Shown: in pieces, positions 16,671 to 24,134 of the stretch
How positions within the stretch are numbered: the first letter of the stretch is position 1
Layout: every line of letters begins with the position of its first letter
NCBI GenBank assembly: GCA_903902705.1
Contig: CAIUVX010000084.1
Location: forward strand, 1-52,815
Reading direction: 5' to 3'
DNA length: 52,815 nucleotides
Source: an uncultured Methylococcales bacterium
GTDB lineage: Bacteria > Pseudomonadota > Gammaproteobacteria > Methylococcales > Methylomonadaceae
Program-made: the position numbers and the translations under genes
The notes under the pieces: generated by a model
What the model was told of the DNA's origin: nothing
Database searches by the model: none
Seen by the model: the letters and a program-made list of their open reading frames with translations, nothing else

Positions 16671-16751
16671 GCTTATCAAATTCATTCCGCCTACACCGCC
16701 TGCTATAGCCGCCCCAAGTATCGGTATAAATGCCTTGGCTAGTAGCTTAAC
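16670..16751 (-). pseudogene. possible remnant of an EcsC/DUF697-type gene
   Basis: On the minus strand a short open stretch reads VKLLAKAFIPILGAAIAGG followed by VGGMNLISRK, resembling the hydrophobic Gly-rich C-terminal segment of EcsC-like membrane-associated proteins. There is no start codon or ribosome site, the frame soon runs into the repeat at 16639-16670, and palindromic repeat copy B overlaps its upstream edge. If real, it is the last 30 or so codons of a gene deleted during repeat-associated rearrangement. Assignment is by pattern only. Confidence 0.22.
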
Positions 16752-16823
16752 TTGTTATGGCGATATTTGACTGACAGTCCTTTAAAGAACTGGCAGTCAT
16801 GCTTAATGGATTTAATTCACTAC
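16744..16823. repeat. palindromic dispersed repeat, copy B
   Basis: This is the second copy of the element at 14293-14379. It shows GCTTAACTTGTTATGGCGAT, then the core TGACAGTCCTTTAAAGAACT with GGCAGTCATGCTT, then GATTTAATTCACTACC. The inner palindrome has picked up mismatches (GACAG versus GGCAG arms). Both copies have the same orientation and bracket nqrM-CBS-sbcB. The rest of the 16.6-17.03 kb gap holds no gene I can support. Confidence 0.75.
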
Positions 16824-17032
16824 CCGAACTTAATCAATGTATAACGATACTGACTGTTTGGTGGGATTATAATGGATACCGTCAATATCTGCACCGCGAT
16901 CAACTGTATTAAGCTTAATCTATCCTAGTAATTAGGCAGTGTCAGCCATGATGTGGTAAAACTTCCTAAAATAGTTCATACAACAATCCTCTGGTTTTGC
17001 TGGAGGTCTTTGATTCACTTAGGCGTTAGTAT

Positions 17033-19363
17033 ATGGGTTTTATTTATCGAATTTTCGTTTGCTTTTTTGTGCTGTTAGCAAGCACGTTTGTTAAAGCGGA
17101 TGATACTCCGAATTGGCTGCAATTGGGGCAAGAAAGCTTAGTAAACGGGCATTATCATGAGGCGGAAAATCAATTTTCTCAGGCTGAACAACAAGCTACT
17201 ACGCAGAAAAATACCGATAAGCTTATTTTAGTACACGCTTTGCAAGGTTATATGGCGTTGCAACGGCAACAGAACACCGAGGCGGAGCAGATTTTGACCA
17301 GCGTGCTAGTACAAGCAAAACAAAACGCTAATCATGATCTAATCGTCCGCATTGATTTGTATTTAGGGCAATTATATGAGCATCGTCAAAACCAGCAACA
17401 AGCGCGTTATTATTTTCAACAAGCAGTTCTGAACCCCGAAAAAGTGCTTGATAAATCCTTGCTAGTTAGCTCATTTTATCAACTCGCTAACGTGGCTATC
17501 AAAAATCATCAACCACAACAAGCATGGCAACAACTGCAACAGGCGATCATTTTGATGCAAGCTTTGCCCGTTAATCCTAGTAATAGTCAGCTATGGCTAA
17601 ATATTGGTTATCAAAGCCTGCAACTTTATTCATTATCACCACAAGATAACTTTTTAGCGGCAGCTTTTACGCATTTAAATCACGCCTTAACGTTAGCACG
17701 TCAAAATCAACAGCCTAGAATACAAGCGGCAACCTTAAAGCATCTTGCCAGTTTATATGAACAACAGCAGCAGGTTGATGAGGCAATTAAGCTCTTGCAA
17801 GAAGGTATTACTATTGCCCAAAAAGAAGACGCAAGCAATCTTTTAATCGATTTAGAATGGGAAATAGGGCAGCTTTATCAACAACAAAATAAACCTGATT
17901 TGGCGATTGCCGCTTACAGACAAGCGGTTAATCATATTGATCGTATTCGCATTGATATACCTGTGTCCTATCAAAACGGACGCTCGTCTTTTCGTGATAC
18001 CTTTGCGCCAATTTATTTAGCCTTAGCCGATTTACTATTGCGGAAATCAAGCACTGCTTCAGTTGCCCAACAACAAATTCTATTAGCAGAGGTGAGGGAT
18101 AGCATCGAGCGTATGAAAAAAAGTGAGTTAGAAGATTATTTTCAAAGCCGTTGTGATATTTCGGCAACGCCTATTAATTTGCAAAAAATCGATCCTCATG
18201 CCGCCGCGTTTTACCCTATTTTATTGCCAGACCGTCTTGAAATTATAGTTTATACCGCCGATGGTTTGCGCCGCTTTACCAGTCAAGTGACAGCTAAAGA
18301 CTTGGAGCAGCAAGCGCGTTTGTTTGCTGAAAATTTACGAAATTATGCCGATTTTTCTCAATCTAAAGTACAAGCACAACTTTTGCACCGTTGGTTAATT
18401 GCTCCCGTTCAAGCTTTTTTGCAACAACAACATATCGAAACGTTAATTTACATACCCGATGGTGTCTTGCGTTTAGTGCCGTTAGCTGCGTTATATGACG
18501 GTAAAAAATTTGTTATTGAACAGTATGCAGTCGCCACTTCGGCGGGTATGTCGCTCATTGATAGCAGTAGTATCCAGCATCAAAATCGAATGTTATTAGC
18601 AGGTATTAGCATCCCTGGTGATGTGGTCAGCGATTTACCTGATTCGGTATTACGCGATTTGGTGGTACAAACAGCGGATCAAAAACAGTCTAGTCTTTCT
18701 GGGGAAATAGCAGGAAGTCGAGAACTGAGTGTCGCTGAACAACAACAAAAAACACGAGAATTACGCCAGTTACTTAGAAATCCTGTGATCATTGAGGATT
18801 TAAAACATTTGCTGTCTTTGCCCAGTATTGATACCGAAATTAAGCAATTGGCTGAACAAAATCATAGTGATTATTTATTAAACGAAAGCTTTTCCTTAGA
18901 AAATTTCATTCATCAATTGAAACAAGAGCCACATGATATTTTGCATATTGCTTCACACGGTTTTTTTGGTAGTACCGCTGAAGACAGCTTTATCATGACG
19001 CATGATAAAATTTTGACTTTGAATCAACTAGAGGTCTTACTCAGTTCCGATTATTTCAAACGCTTTCCAATTGATTTATTGGTTTTAAGTGCCTGTCAAA
19101 CAGCTGAAGGGGACGATAGATCGCCATTAGGTATCAGTGGGGTAGCGATAAAAACCAAAGTCCACAGTGCCTTAGGGTCATTATGGTCAGTATCAGATCA
19201 AGCAACGGCAGAATTAATGGTGGTTTTTTATCAATCTATAAATATGCAGCATCATACTAAAGCGAAAGCCTTGCAAGAGGCGATGTTAACGCTACTTAAA
19301 CAAAAGGATTTTGCTAATCCTTCCTTCTGGTCGCCATTTATTTTGATAGGTAATTGGGTATAG
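17033..19363 (+). CDS. exported TPR-CHAT (caspase-HetF-like) protein
   Basis: A 776-aa protein with an N-terminal signal peptide (IFVCFFVLLASTFVKA). From about res 25 to 330 come TPR-like helical repeats rich in Gln, for example ENQFSQAEQQATTQKNTDKL, KLLQEGITIAQKEDA and PDLAIAAYRQAVNHIDRI. The CHAT domain occupies roughly res 450-776. The caspase-like dyad is present: His642 in IASHGFFGS and Cys688 in LVLSACQTAEGDD, followed by SALGSLWSVSD. CHAT proteins are clan CD peptidases; those fused to TPRs occur in large multicellular or filamentous bacteria. The signal peptide would put this one in the periplasm or outside. SD-like CTTAGG lies 9 bp upstream. It stands alone between the repeat-bearing gap and the RRM/Csp genes. 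Confidence 0.88.
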   Translation: MGFIYRIFVCFFVLLASTFVKADDTPNWLQLGQESLVNGHYHEAENQFSQAEQQATTQKNTDKLILVHALQGYMALQRQQNTEAEQILTSVLVQAKQNANHDLIVRIDLYLGQLYEHRQNQQQARYYFQQAVLNPEKVLDKSLLVSSFYQLANVAIKNHQPQQAWQQLQQAIILMQALPVNPSNSQLWLNIGYQSLQLYSLSPQDNFLAAAFTHLNHALTLARQNQQPRIQAATLKHLASLYEQQQQVDEAIKLLQEGITIAQKEDASNLLIDLEWEIGQLYQQQNKPDLAIAAYRQAVNHIDRIRIDIPVSYQNGRSSFRDTFAPIYLALADLLLRKSSTASVAQQQILLAEVRDSIERMKKSELEDYFQSRCDISATPINLQKIDPHAAAFYPILLPDRLEIIVYTADGLRRFTSQVTAKDLEQQARLFAENLRNYADFSQSKVQAQLLHRWLIAPVQAFLQQQHIETLIYIPDGVLRLVPLAALYDGKKFVIEQYAVATSAGMSLIDSSSIQHQNRMLLAGISIPGDVVSDLPDSVLRDLVVQTADQKQSSLSGEIAGSRELSVAEQQQKTRELRQLLRNPVIIEDLKHLLSLPSIDTEIKQLAEQNHSDYLLNESFSLENFIHQLKQEPHDILHIASHGFFGSTAEDSFIMTHDKILTLNQLEVLLSSDYFKRFPIDLLVLSACQTAEGDDRSPLGISGVAIKTKVHSALGSLWSVSDQATAELMVVFYQSINMQHHTKAKALQEAMLTLLKQKDFANPSFWSPFILIGNWV

Positions 19364-19470
19364 AGTGTCTTGAAATCCGTATAACAAGCTAGCAATAAAG
19401 CTAGGTAAATTGATAGCTTGATTTAATACGGTGTTAGGTAAACAAACGATAAAAAAGTTTGGCGACCTGC

Positions 19471-19560
19471 TTAGCGGTTTTTGGGGGGTGGGGGTTTTGG
19501 TGCTTTTGTGGGTTTTACTGGTATATCTGAAGTACATAAATCAATTTCTACAAACATCAT
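19471..19560 (-). CDS. small Pro/Lys-rich ORF, 29 aa
   Basis: A minus-strand small ORF starts MMFVEIDLCTSDIPVKPTKA and finishes in a Lys-Pro-rich tail of five prolines, then KNR. It is preceded by a strong ribosome-binding site (TAGGAGAATGTC) 5-10 bp before the ATG, and sits about 120 bp downstream of the RRM-protein gene on the same strand. I do not recognise it. The good ribosome site is the main reason to list it; low-complexity coding by chance is the alternative. The rest of the gap 19364-19678 shows nothing else supportable. Confidence 0.4.
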   Translation of the reverse strand: MMFVEIDLCTSDIPVKPTKAPKPPPPKNR

Positions 19561-19678
19561 GACATTCTCCTAAAATTTAGTTTTAAGTCACCAGTATGTT
19601 ATTACTTCGCTTGTATTTTGTAAATCAAAAGCTGTTCCAAACACAGATTAAAGCTTGCCATCCTTGGCATCTGATTAA

Positions 19679-19945
19679 TTAACGGCGTTTACCGTTTTTA
19701 CCCGTTGCGGGTTCTTCAAATTTAACTTTTAACGGTTTGCCACAATATAAATTGCCATCGAGTGCCAAAATAGCGGCTCTGGCTTCATGACCTTCCATAC
19801 CGATAAAACCAAAACCTCGACATTTGCCGCTGAATATATCAGCAACCAATTGAATGGAACGGACTGTACCATATTCAGAAAATAAGGTGGTAACGCTGGC
19901 TTCAGTCGCGTCGCTAGGTAAGTTTCCTACAAAAATTCGTTTCAA
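19679..19945 (-). CDS. single-RRM RNA-binding protein
   Basis: An 88-aa protein made of one RNA-recognition motif. RNP2 is KRIFVGNLPSDAT at the start, RNP1 is KCRGFGFIGM near res 42-51, and the C-terminus is basic (GKNGKRR). This size and Gly/Arg-containing tail match the bacterial Rbp family described in cyanobacteria and in some gammaproteobacteria, where members bind RNA and are often cold-induced. The neighbouring upstream gene on the same strand encodes a cold-shock protein, about 100 bp away, so shared stress regulation is plausible. No ribosome site stands out beyond AGGATATG upstream of the start on the minus strand. Confidence 0.9.
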   Translation of the reverse strand: MKRIFVGNLPSDATEASVTTLFSEYGTVRSIQLVADIFSGKCRGFGFIGMEGHEARAAILALDGNLYCGKPLKVKFEEPATGKNGKRR

Positions 19946-20000
19946 AAGACATATCCTAAAAACAGGGGGGGTAGATTGACTGGATAAACCAGTGATGCCA

Positions 20001-20024
20001 CAATCCCGTATGTAAACGGGATTG
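20001..20024 (-). terminator. inverted repeat downstream of cold-shock gene
   Basis: CAATCCCGT (20001-20009) and ACGGGATTG (20016-20024) form a perfect 9-bp stem with a 6-nt loop, 23 bp past the end of the cold-shock gene and before the RRM gene. No clear T-run follows on the minus strand, so it may be a stability or attenuation hairpin rather than a strong terminator. Confidence 0.55.
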
Positions 20025-20046
20025 GGTAAGAAACGTAGTGAGTCGC

Positions 20047-20256
20047 TTACGCGCTGGCTACATTGGATGCTTGTGGACCTTTAGGTCCAGTTTCTACTTC
20101 ATACTTAACGGCTTGACCTTCAGTCAATGTACGGTATCCACCACCTGTGCTGGCAATAGCAGAAAAATGTACGAATACATCTGGAGTGCCATCGCTAGGT
20201 GAAATAAAACCGAAACCTTTGGACTCGTTAAACCATTTAACAGTACCTGCTGCCAT
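20047..20256 (-). CDS. CspA-family cold-shock protein
   Basis: A 69-aa OB-fold nucleic-acid chaperone. It begins [20 protein letters not shown] (RNP1 KGFGFI), with RNP2 as VFVHFSAI and the standard ending [17 protein letters not shown]. It acts in the cytoplasm by melting RNA structure. It is full length for the family. About 225 bp of non-coding DNA lies upstream before tsaD, enough for the long structured 5' leader that regulates many csp genes. I could not define the leader's structure. Confidence 0.94.
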   Translation of the reverse strand: MAAGTVKWFNESKGFGFISPSDGTPDVFVHFSAIASTGGGYRTLTEGQAVKYEVETGPKGPQASNVASA

Positions 20257-20481
20257 GTTGCTACCTCAATAAATCAATAAAAAAATTTGCTTGCAAATTA
20301 CACAAGGCACAAATAAGGAAACAACGAAAGGAATTTCTGAAAAGTGCTGAACAACATGCAAAACTTATAAAGTAAAAGTCTCGCATCTTTGGATGAGTAC
20401 TGTCTACTAAGCGTGGCATTATAGAGGCTAATGCCGATTATAGCCATTTAAACTTTGTTATTTAAATAATACAGCGTGTAG

Positions 20482-21492
20482 CTAACAGCTTGATAGCTCA
20501 CTCATTGCCCAACGCGGACGGGCAATAATTTCTAGGTTTTGTTGCTGTCCTGCCATTAACCGTTGACAGCCTGCATAAGCGATCATCGCGCCGTTATCAG
20601 TACAAAACGTTAAGCGGGGATAATAAATCTGTGCATTTTCTTTAACGACCATTTCAGTCAACGCAGCGCGAATTTGTTTATTGGCACTGACTCCCCCTGC
20701 AACCACTAAACTTTTTAAACCTGTTTGTTGTAATGCGCGGCGACATTTGATGCTAAGTGTATCGGCAACGGCTTGTTGAAAGGCAAACGCCACATCCGCT
20801 TTATCTTGATCGGTTTTTTCGCTCGCGTTAATGGTGTTCATGGTAAAGGTTTTTAAACCACTAAAACTAAAATCTAACCCAGGTCTATCGGTCATTGGAC
20901 GCGGAAATTTAAACCGCTTGTTGCCCTGTTCAGCGAGTGCCGATAGCTTTGGTCCACCTGGATAGCCTAAGCCCAACATTTTTGCGGTTTTATCAAAGGC
21001 TTCGCCTGCGGCATCGTCCAAGGATTCACCTAATAACTCATACTGTCCTATGCCTTCAACGCGCACTAATAACGTGTGTCCGCCTGAAATTAACAATGCC
21101 ACAAAGGGAAAAACAGGCGGATTTTCTTCCAACATGGGGGCAAGTAAATGCCCTTCCATGTGATGCACTGCAATCGCGGGAATAGCCCACGCCCAAGCCA
21201 AGCTCCTCGCTGTTGCAGCACCGACCAATAACGCGCCCATTAATCCAGGTCCAGCGGTGTAGGCAATACCGCCAATATCGTGGCTAGTGAGCTTACTTTC
21301 CTGCAAACATTGCTTAATTAACGGCACACATTTACGAATATGATCGCGGGAAGCCAGTTCAGGAACAACGCCGCCATATTCGCTGTGCATGTCGATTTGA
21401 CTGTATAAAAGATGGTGTATCAGACCAAGTTTGGAATGATAAACAGCGATCCCTGTTTCATCACAGGAGGTTTCTATGCCTAAAACGTACAT
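20482..21492 (-). CDS. tsaD: tRNA N6-adenosine threonylcarbamoyltransferase TsaD
   Basis: A 336-aa ASKHA-fold enzyme (Kae1/YgjD). With TsaB, TsaE and TsaC it makes t6A37 in ANN-decoding tRNAs in the cytoplasm. It starts [18 protein letters not shown]. It has the metal-binding [10 protein letters not shown] (His-x3-His) segment, the nucleotide loops [12 protein letters not shown] and [10 protein letters not shown], and the C-terminal [11 protein letters not shown]-like segment ([17 protein letters not shown]). Length is normal (E. coli 337 aa). It is transcribed divergently from rpsU with a 104-bp shared intergenic region, the conserved arrangement next to the macromolecular-synthesis operon in gammaproteobacteria. 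Confidence 0.96.
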   Translation of the reverse strand: MYVLGIETSCDETGIAVYHSKLGLIHHLLYSQIDMHSEYGGVVPELASRDHIRKCVPLIKQCLQESKLTSHDIGGIAYTAGPGLMGALLVGAATARSLAWAWAIPAIAVHHMEGHLLAPMLEENPPVFPFVALLISGGHTLLVRVEGIGQYELLGESLDDAAGEAFDKTAKMLGLGYPGGPKLSALAEQGNKRFKFPRPMTDRPGLDFSFSGLKTFTMNTINASEKTDQDKADVAFAFQQAVADTLSIKCRRALQQTGLKSLVVAGGVSANKQIRAALTEMVVKENAQIYYPRLTFCTDNGAMIAYAGCQRLMAGQQQNLEIIARPRWAMSELSSC

Positions 21493-21499
21493 TGAGTTT

Positions 21500-21527
21500 T
21501 TGAATATTAATAAAGTAAAGGTATAAT
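21500..21527 (+). promoter_or_regulatory. putative sigma-70 promoter for rpsU operon
   Basis: TTGAAT (21500-21505) and TATAAT (21522-21527) are separated by 16 bp, close to the housekeeping consensus. They lie about 70 bp upstream of the rpsU start, within the divergent tsaD/rpsU spacer. This would drive rpsU-yqeY-dnaG-rpoD. Position and match support it; there is no experimental evidence. Confidence 0.5.
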
Positions 21528-21596
21528 TACGGGTTCTGTTTATTTAGTGGACAGACTCCACACCCTTAAAATATTAACATAGTTGGAATAATTATA

Positions 21597-21830
21597 ATGC
21601 CGTCAGTAAAACTTAAAGAAAACGAACCTTTTGATATTGCTATTCGTCGCTTCAAACGCGCTTGTGAAAAAGCGGGTGTTTTAGCTGAAGTCCGTCGTCG
21701 TGAGTTCTATGAAAAACCGACTTCAGAACGCAAACGTAAAGGTGCTGCGGCTGTTAAACGTCATTTGAAAAAATTAGCGCGTGAGCGTTATGCACTGAAA
21801 AACTTACGTCGTGGTCGCCCCGCGCTGTAA
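21597..21830 (+). CDS. rpsU: 30S ribosomal protein S21
   Basis: A small basic ribosomal protein of 77 aa. The core is typical: [20 protein letters not shown], then [20 protein letters not shown] and [10 protein letters not shown]. It is about six residues longer than E. coli S21 (71 aa), with a different tail ([12 protein letters not shown]). S21 promotes initiation complex formation on mRNAs. First gene of the macromolecular-synthesis operon; yqeY begins 2 bp after its stop. Confidence 0.96.
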   Translation: MPSVKLKENEPFDIAIRRFKRACEKAGVLAEVRRREFYEKPTSERKRKGAAAVKRHLKKLARERYALKNLRRGRPAL

Positions 21831-21832
21831 TC

Positions 21833-22285
21833 ATGACTGACTTATTAACAGACCGACTCAAGGAAGAGATGAAAGCCGCCATGAAAGGTGGCAACAAAGC
21901 TAGGCTAGGTGTAATTCGTTTGATGCTGGCAGCAGTTAAGCAAATCGAAGTCGATGAGCGCATTACGCTGGACAACGAGCGTACTATTGCCGTCCTCGAT
22001 AAGATGCTCAAACAACGCCGTGAATCAATCCGTCAGTTCACGGACGGCAATCGCATGGATTTGGCAGAAATCGAAGAAGCTGAAATTTTAGTAATTCAAG
22101 ATTTTATGCCACAAGCTTTATCTGAAGCTGATTGTGATGCAATGGTCAGCGAGGCTGTCGCTGAATCAGGTGCTGAGTCGGTTAAGGATATGGGCAAAGT
22201 AATGGCATTGTTGAAAGCAAAAATGCAAGGTCGTGCAGATATGTCTATTGTTAGTCAAAAAATTAAGGCAGCGTTAGCTGGATAG
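21833..22285 (+). CDS. yqeY: YqeY/GatB-like domain protein
   Basis: A 150-aa protein of the YqeY family, related to the C-terminal tRNA-binding domain of GatB. Typical segments are LKEEMKAAMKGGNKARLGVI, RLMLAAVKQIEVDER and EEAEILVIQDFMPQALSEAD, ending in the GKVMALLKAKMQGRADMS helix region. The biochemical role is not established; association with rpsU-dnaG suggests a link to translation. It sits 2 bp after rpsU and 12 bp before dnaG, an arrangement also seen in Pseudomonas-type genomes. Confidence 0.93.
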   Translation: MTDLLTDRLKEEMKAAMKGGNKARLGVIRLMLAAVKQIEVDERITLDNERTIAVLDKMLKQRRESIRQFTDGNRMDLAEIEEAEILVIQDFMPQALSEADCDAMVSEAVAESGAESVKDMGKVMALLKAKMQGRADMSIVSQKIKAALAG

Positions 22286-22297
22286 TTTGTTACCCTA

Positions 22298-24034
22298 ATG
22301 AGCGTGTCGGGTAGAATTCCACGCGAATTTATTAACGAACTATTAGTGCGAGTTGATATAGTCGATTTAATCGATTCGCACCTTCCTCTCAAAAAAACGG
22401 GCGCGAATTATGTCGCCCGCTGCCCATTTCATACCGAAAAATCCCCTAGTTTTTCCGTCAGTCGCAACAAGCAAATGTTTCACTGCTTTGGTTGCGGTGC
22501 GAGCGGTAACGCCATCGGTTTCTTGATGGATTTTAATCATTCAGATTTTGTTGAAGCCGTTGAAGATTTAGCTGCTTTTGTCGGCATTGATGTACCAAGA
22601 GAAACCACTTCTGCTTCCTATCAAGTTGAGCCGAAAAAACAAGATTTAACCCAACTTTATTCATTAATGGAGCAGGTAGCGGCTTTGTATGTCCAGCAAT
22701 TACGCACTAGCTCCGAAGGCAAAAAAGCCGCAGATTATTTAAAAGCCAGAGGTATTAGCGGCGATTGCGCCAGTGATTTTATGCTCGGCTACGCACCCAC
22801 GCAGTGGAAAGAATTATTGTCACGCTTTGACCAGCAAGCTTTAATGGATTGTGGTCTGCTGGGGCGCGGTGAAACTGGCGACGCGTACGCCCGTTTTCGT
22901 GGGCGGTTGATGTTTCCAATTCGAGACCGACGCGGCAGAATTATCGGCTTTGGCGGGCGTGTTCTTGATGATAGTTTGCCTAAATACTTGAATTCACCAG
23001 AAACGTCCCTATTTAGCAAGGGCAAAGAAGTTTACGGTTTGCACGAGTTGTTAGCAAAAAACTCAAAGCCACCGCGTATTTTGATTGTTGAAGGCTATAT
23101 GGATGTGGTTGCTTTGGCGCAGTTTGGCATTCATACAGCGGTTGCGGTGTTAGGGACTGCTGCATCACGAGTGCATTTGGATTTGTTATTTCGTTTTACC
23201 TCAGAGTTGGTGTTTTGCTTTGATGGCGATAATGCAGGACAAACAGCCGCTTGGCGATTGATGGAATCGGCGTTTGCTAGTTTAAAAGATGGCAAACAAA
23301 TACGCATCATGTCCTTGCCTGCACAGCATGATCCAGATTCGCTAATACGAGAACTGGGGTTGCCAAAATTTACGGAACAGATAGAAACAGCTACACCGTT
23401 ATCTCAGTATTTTTTTAATCGGCTTACTAATTCCCTGACTTTATCCGATAGGGAAGGGCGTTCGCAATTGGTCAAGCAAGCCAAGCCATATTTGGAAAAA
23501 TTACCAGAAGGCGTATTCAAAGAAATGATGCTGGAACAGCTTAAAAGATTATCTGGATATGACAATCTTGACGATGTAGAAAATATGGCTACACTGAAAA
23601 ATTCAAATCAGTGGCAAATGTTAGCAAAAGCAAGGCAGCCATTACCACGGTTAGCGTTAGCTCTATTGGTTCAGAATCCCGAATTAATAGAAGTTATTGA
23701 ACAGCGGGAAGTTGACTGGACGTGCTTGAAATTTGATGGTGTGGAAAAATTTACTGGCATTATACAAACGATTTTGCATGAAAAACCTGCTAATACAGGG
23801 GCTTTGCTAGAGTATTATCGAGGACATTCGGATGAGCCGATTATAAAAAAGTTAGCAGATTTACAATTGGAGATTCCAACAAGTAATGAAGCGGCAGAGT
23901 TTTCGGGGGCAATAGATAAGTTGTTAGCGCAATCTATCGATGACTACCGTCGATGGTTACTTAAAAAATTAGAAACAACAGGGCTAACGCCACAAGAAAA
24001 AGAACAGTTACAAAAATTGTTCAATACAAAGTGA
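22298..24034 (+). CDS. dnaG: DNA primase
   Basis: A 578-aa primase that makes RNA primers at the replication fork. The N-terminal zinc domain shows CPFHTEKSPSFSVSRNKQMF followed by HCFGCG (CHC2 type, about res 41-66). The catalytic TOPRIM domain has ILIVEGYMDVVALAQ (Glu) and FCFDGDNAGQTAAW (DxD). The RNA-polymerase-like segment RGRLMFPIRDRRGRIIGFGG comes before it. The C-terminal helicase-interaction region is less conserved, as usual. Length is normal (E. coli 581 aa). Third gene of the operon, followed by a 100-bp spacer before rpoD. Confidence 0.97.
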   Translation: MSVSGRIPREFINELLVRVDIVDLIDSHLPLKKTGANYVARCPFHTEKSPSFSVSRNKQMFHCFGCGASGNAIGFLMDFNHSDFVEAVEDLAAFVGIDVPRETTSASYQVEPKKQDLTQLYSLMEQVAALYVQQLRTSSEGKKAADYLKARGISGDCASDFMLGYAPTQWKELLSRFDQQALMDCGLLGRGETGDAYARFRGRLMFPIRDRRGRIIGFGGRVLDDSLPKYLNSPETSLFSKGKEVYGLHELLAKNSKPPRILIVEGYMDVVALAQFGIHTAVAVLGTAASRVHLDLLFRFTSELVFCFDGDNAGQTAAWRLMESAFASLKDGKQIRIMSLPAQHDPDSLIRELGLPKFTEQIETATPLSQYFFNRLTNSLTLSDREGRSQLVKQAKPYLEKLPEGVFKEMMLEQLKRLSGYDNLDDVENMATLKNSNQWQMLAKARQPLPRLALALLVQNPELIEVIEQREVDWTCLKFDGVEKFTGIIQTILHEKPANTGALLEYYRGHSDEPIIKKLADLQLEIPTSNEAAEFSGAIDKLLAQSIDDYRRWLLKKLETTGLTPQEKEQLQKLFNTK

Positions 24035-24041
24035 ATGAATA

Positions 24042-24114
24042 AAAGCACTATCCTAGTGCAAAATAATGAATTGTGTAGTACAATGACGCGTTCAGTGTAG
24101 TCGGAATCTGAACG
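24042..24114 (+). promoter_or_regulatory. structured dnaG-rpoD spacer with possible promoter
   Basis: The 100-bp spacer holds two stem-loops: GCACTA/TAGTGC with a 3-nt loop at about 24042-24056, and CGTTCAG/CTGAACG at 24089-24095 and 24108-24114. Between them TACAAT (24079-24084) could be a -10 box, but no good -35 is visible. In E. coli this spacer contains an RNA-processing site and minor rpoD promoters; here the hairpins suggest similar uncoupling of dnaG and rpoD expression. That is inference. Confidence 0.4.
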
Positions 24115-24134
24115 AAGCACTCAGTGAGTAAATA

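Noticed and set aside
19292-19537. 81-aa minus-strand ORF over the CHAT 3' end
   Set aside because: It overlaps conserved CHAT coding sequence and has no ribosome site; the smaller ORF at 19471-19560 in another frame is better supported.
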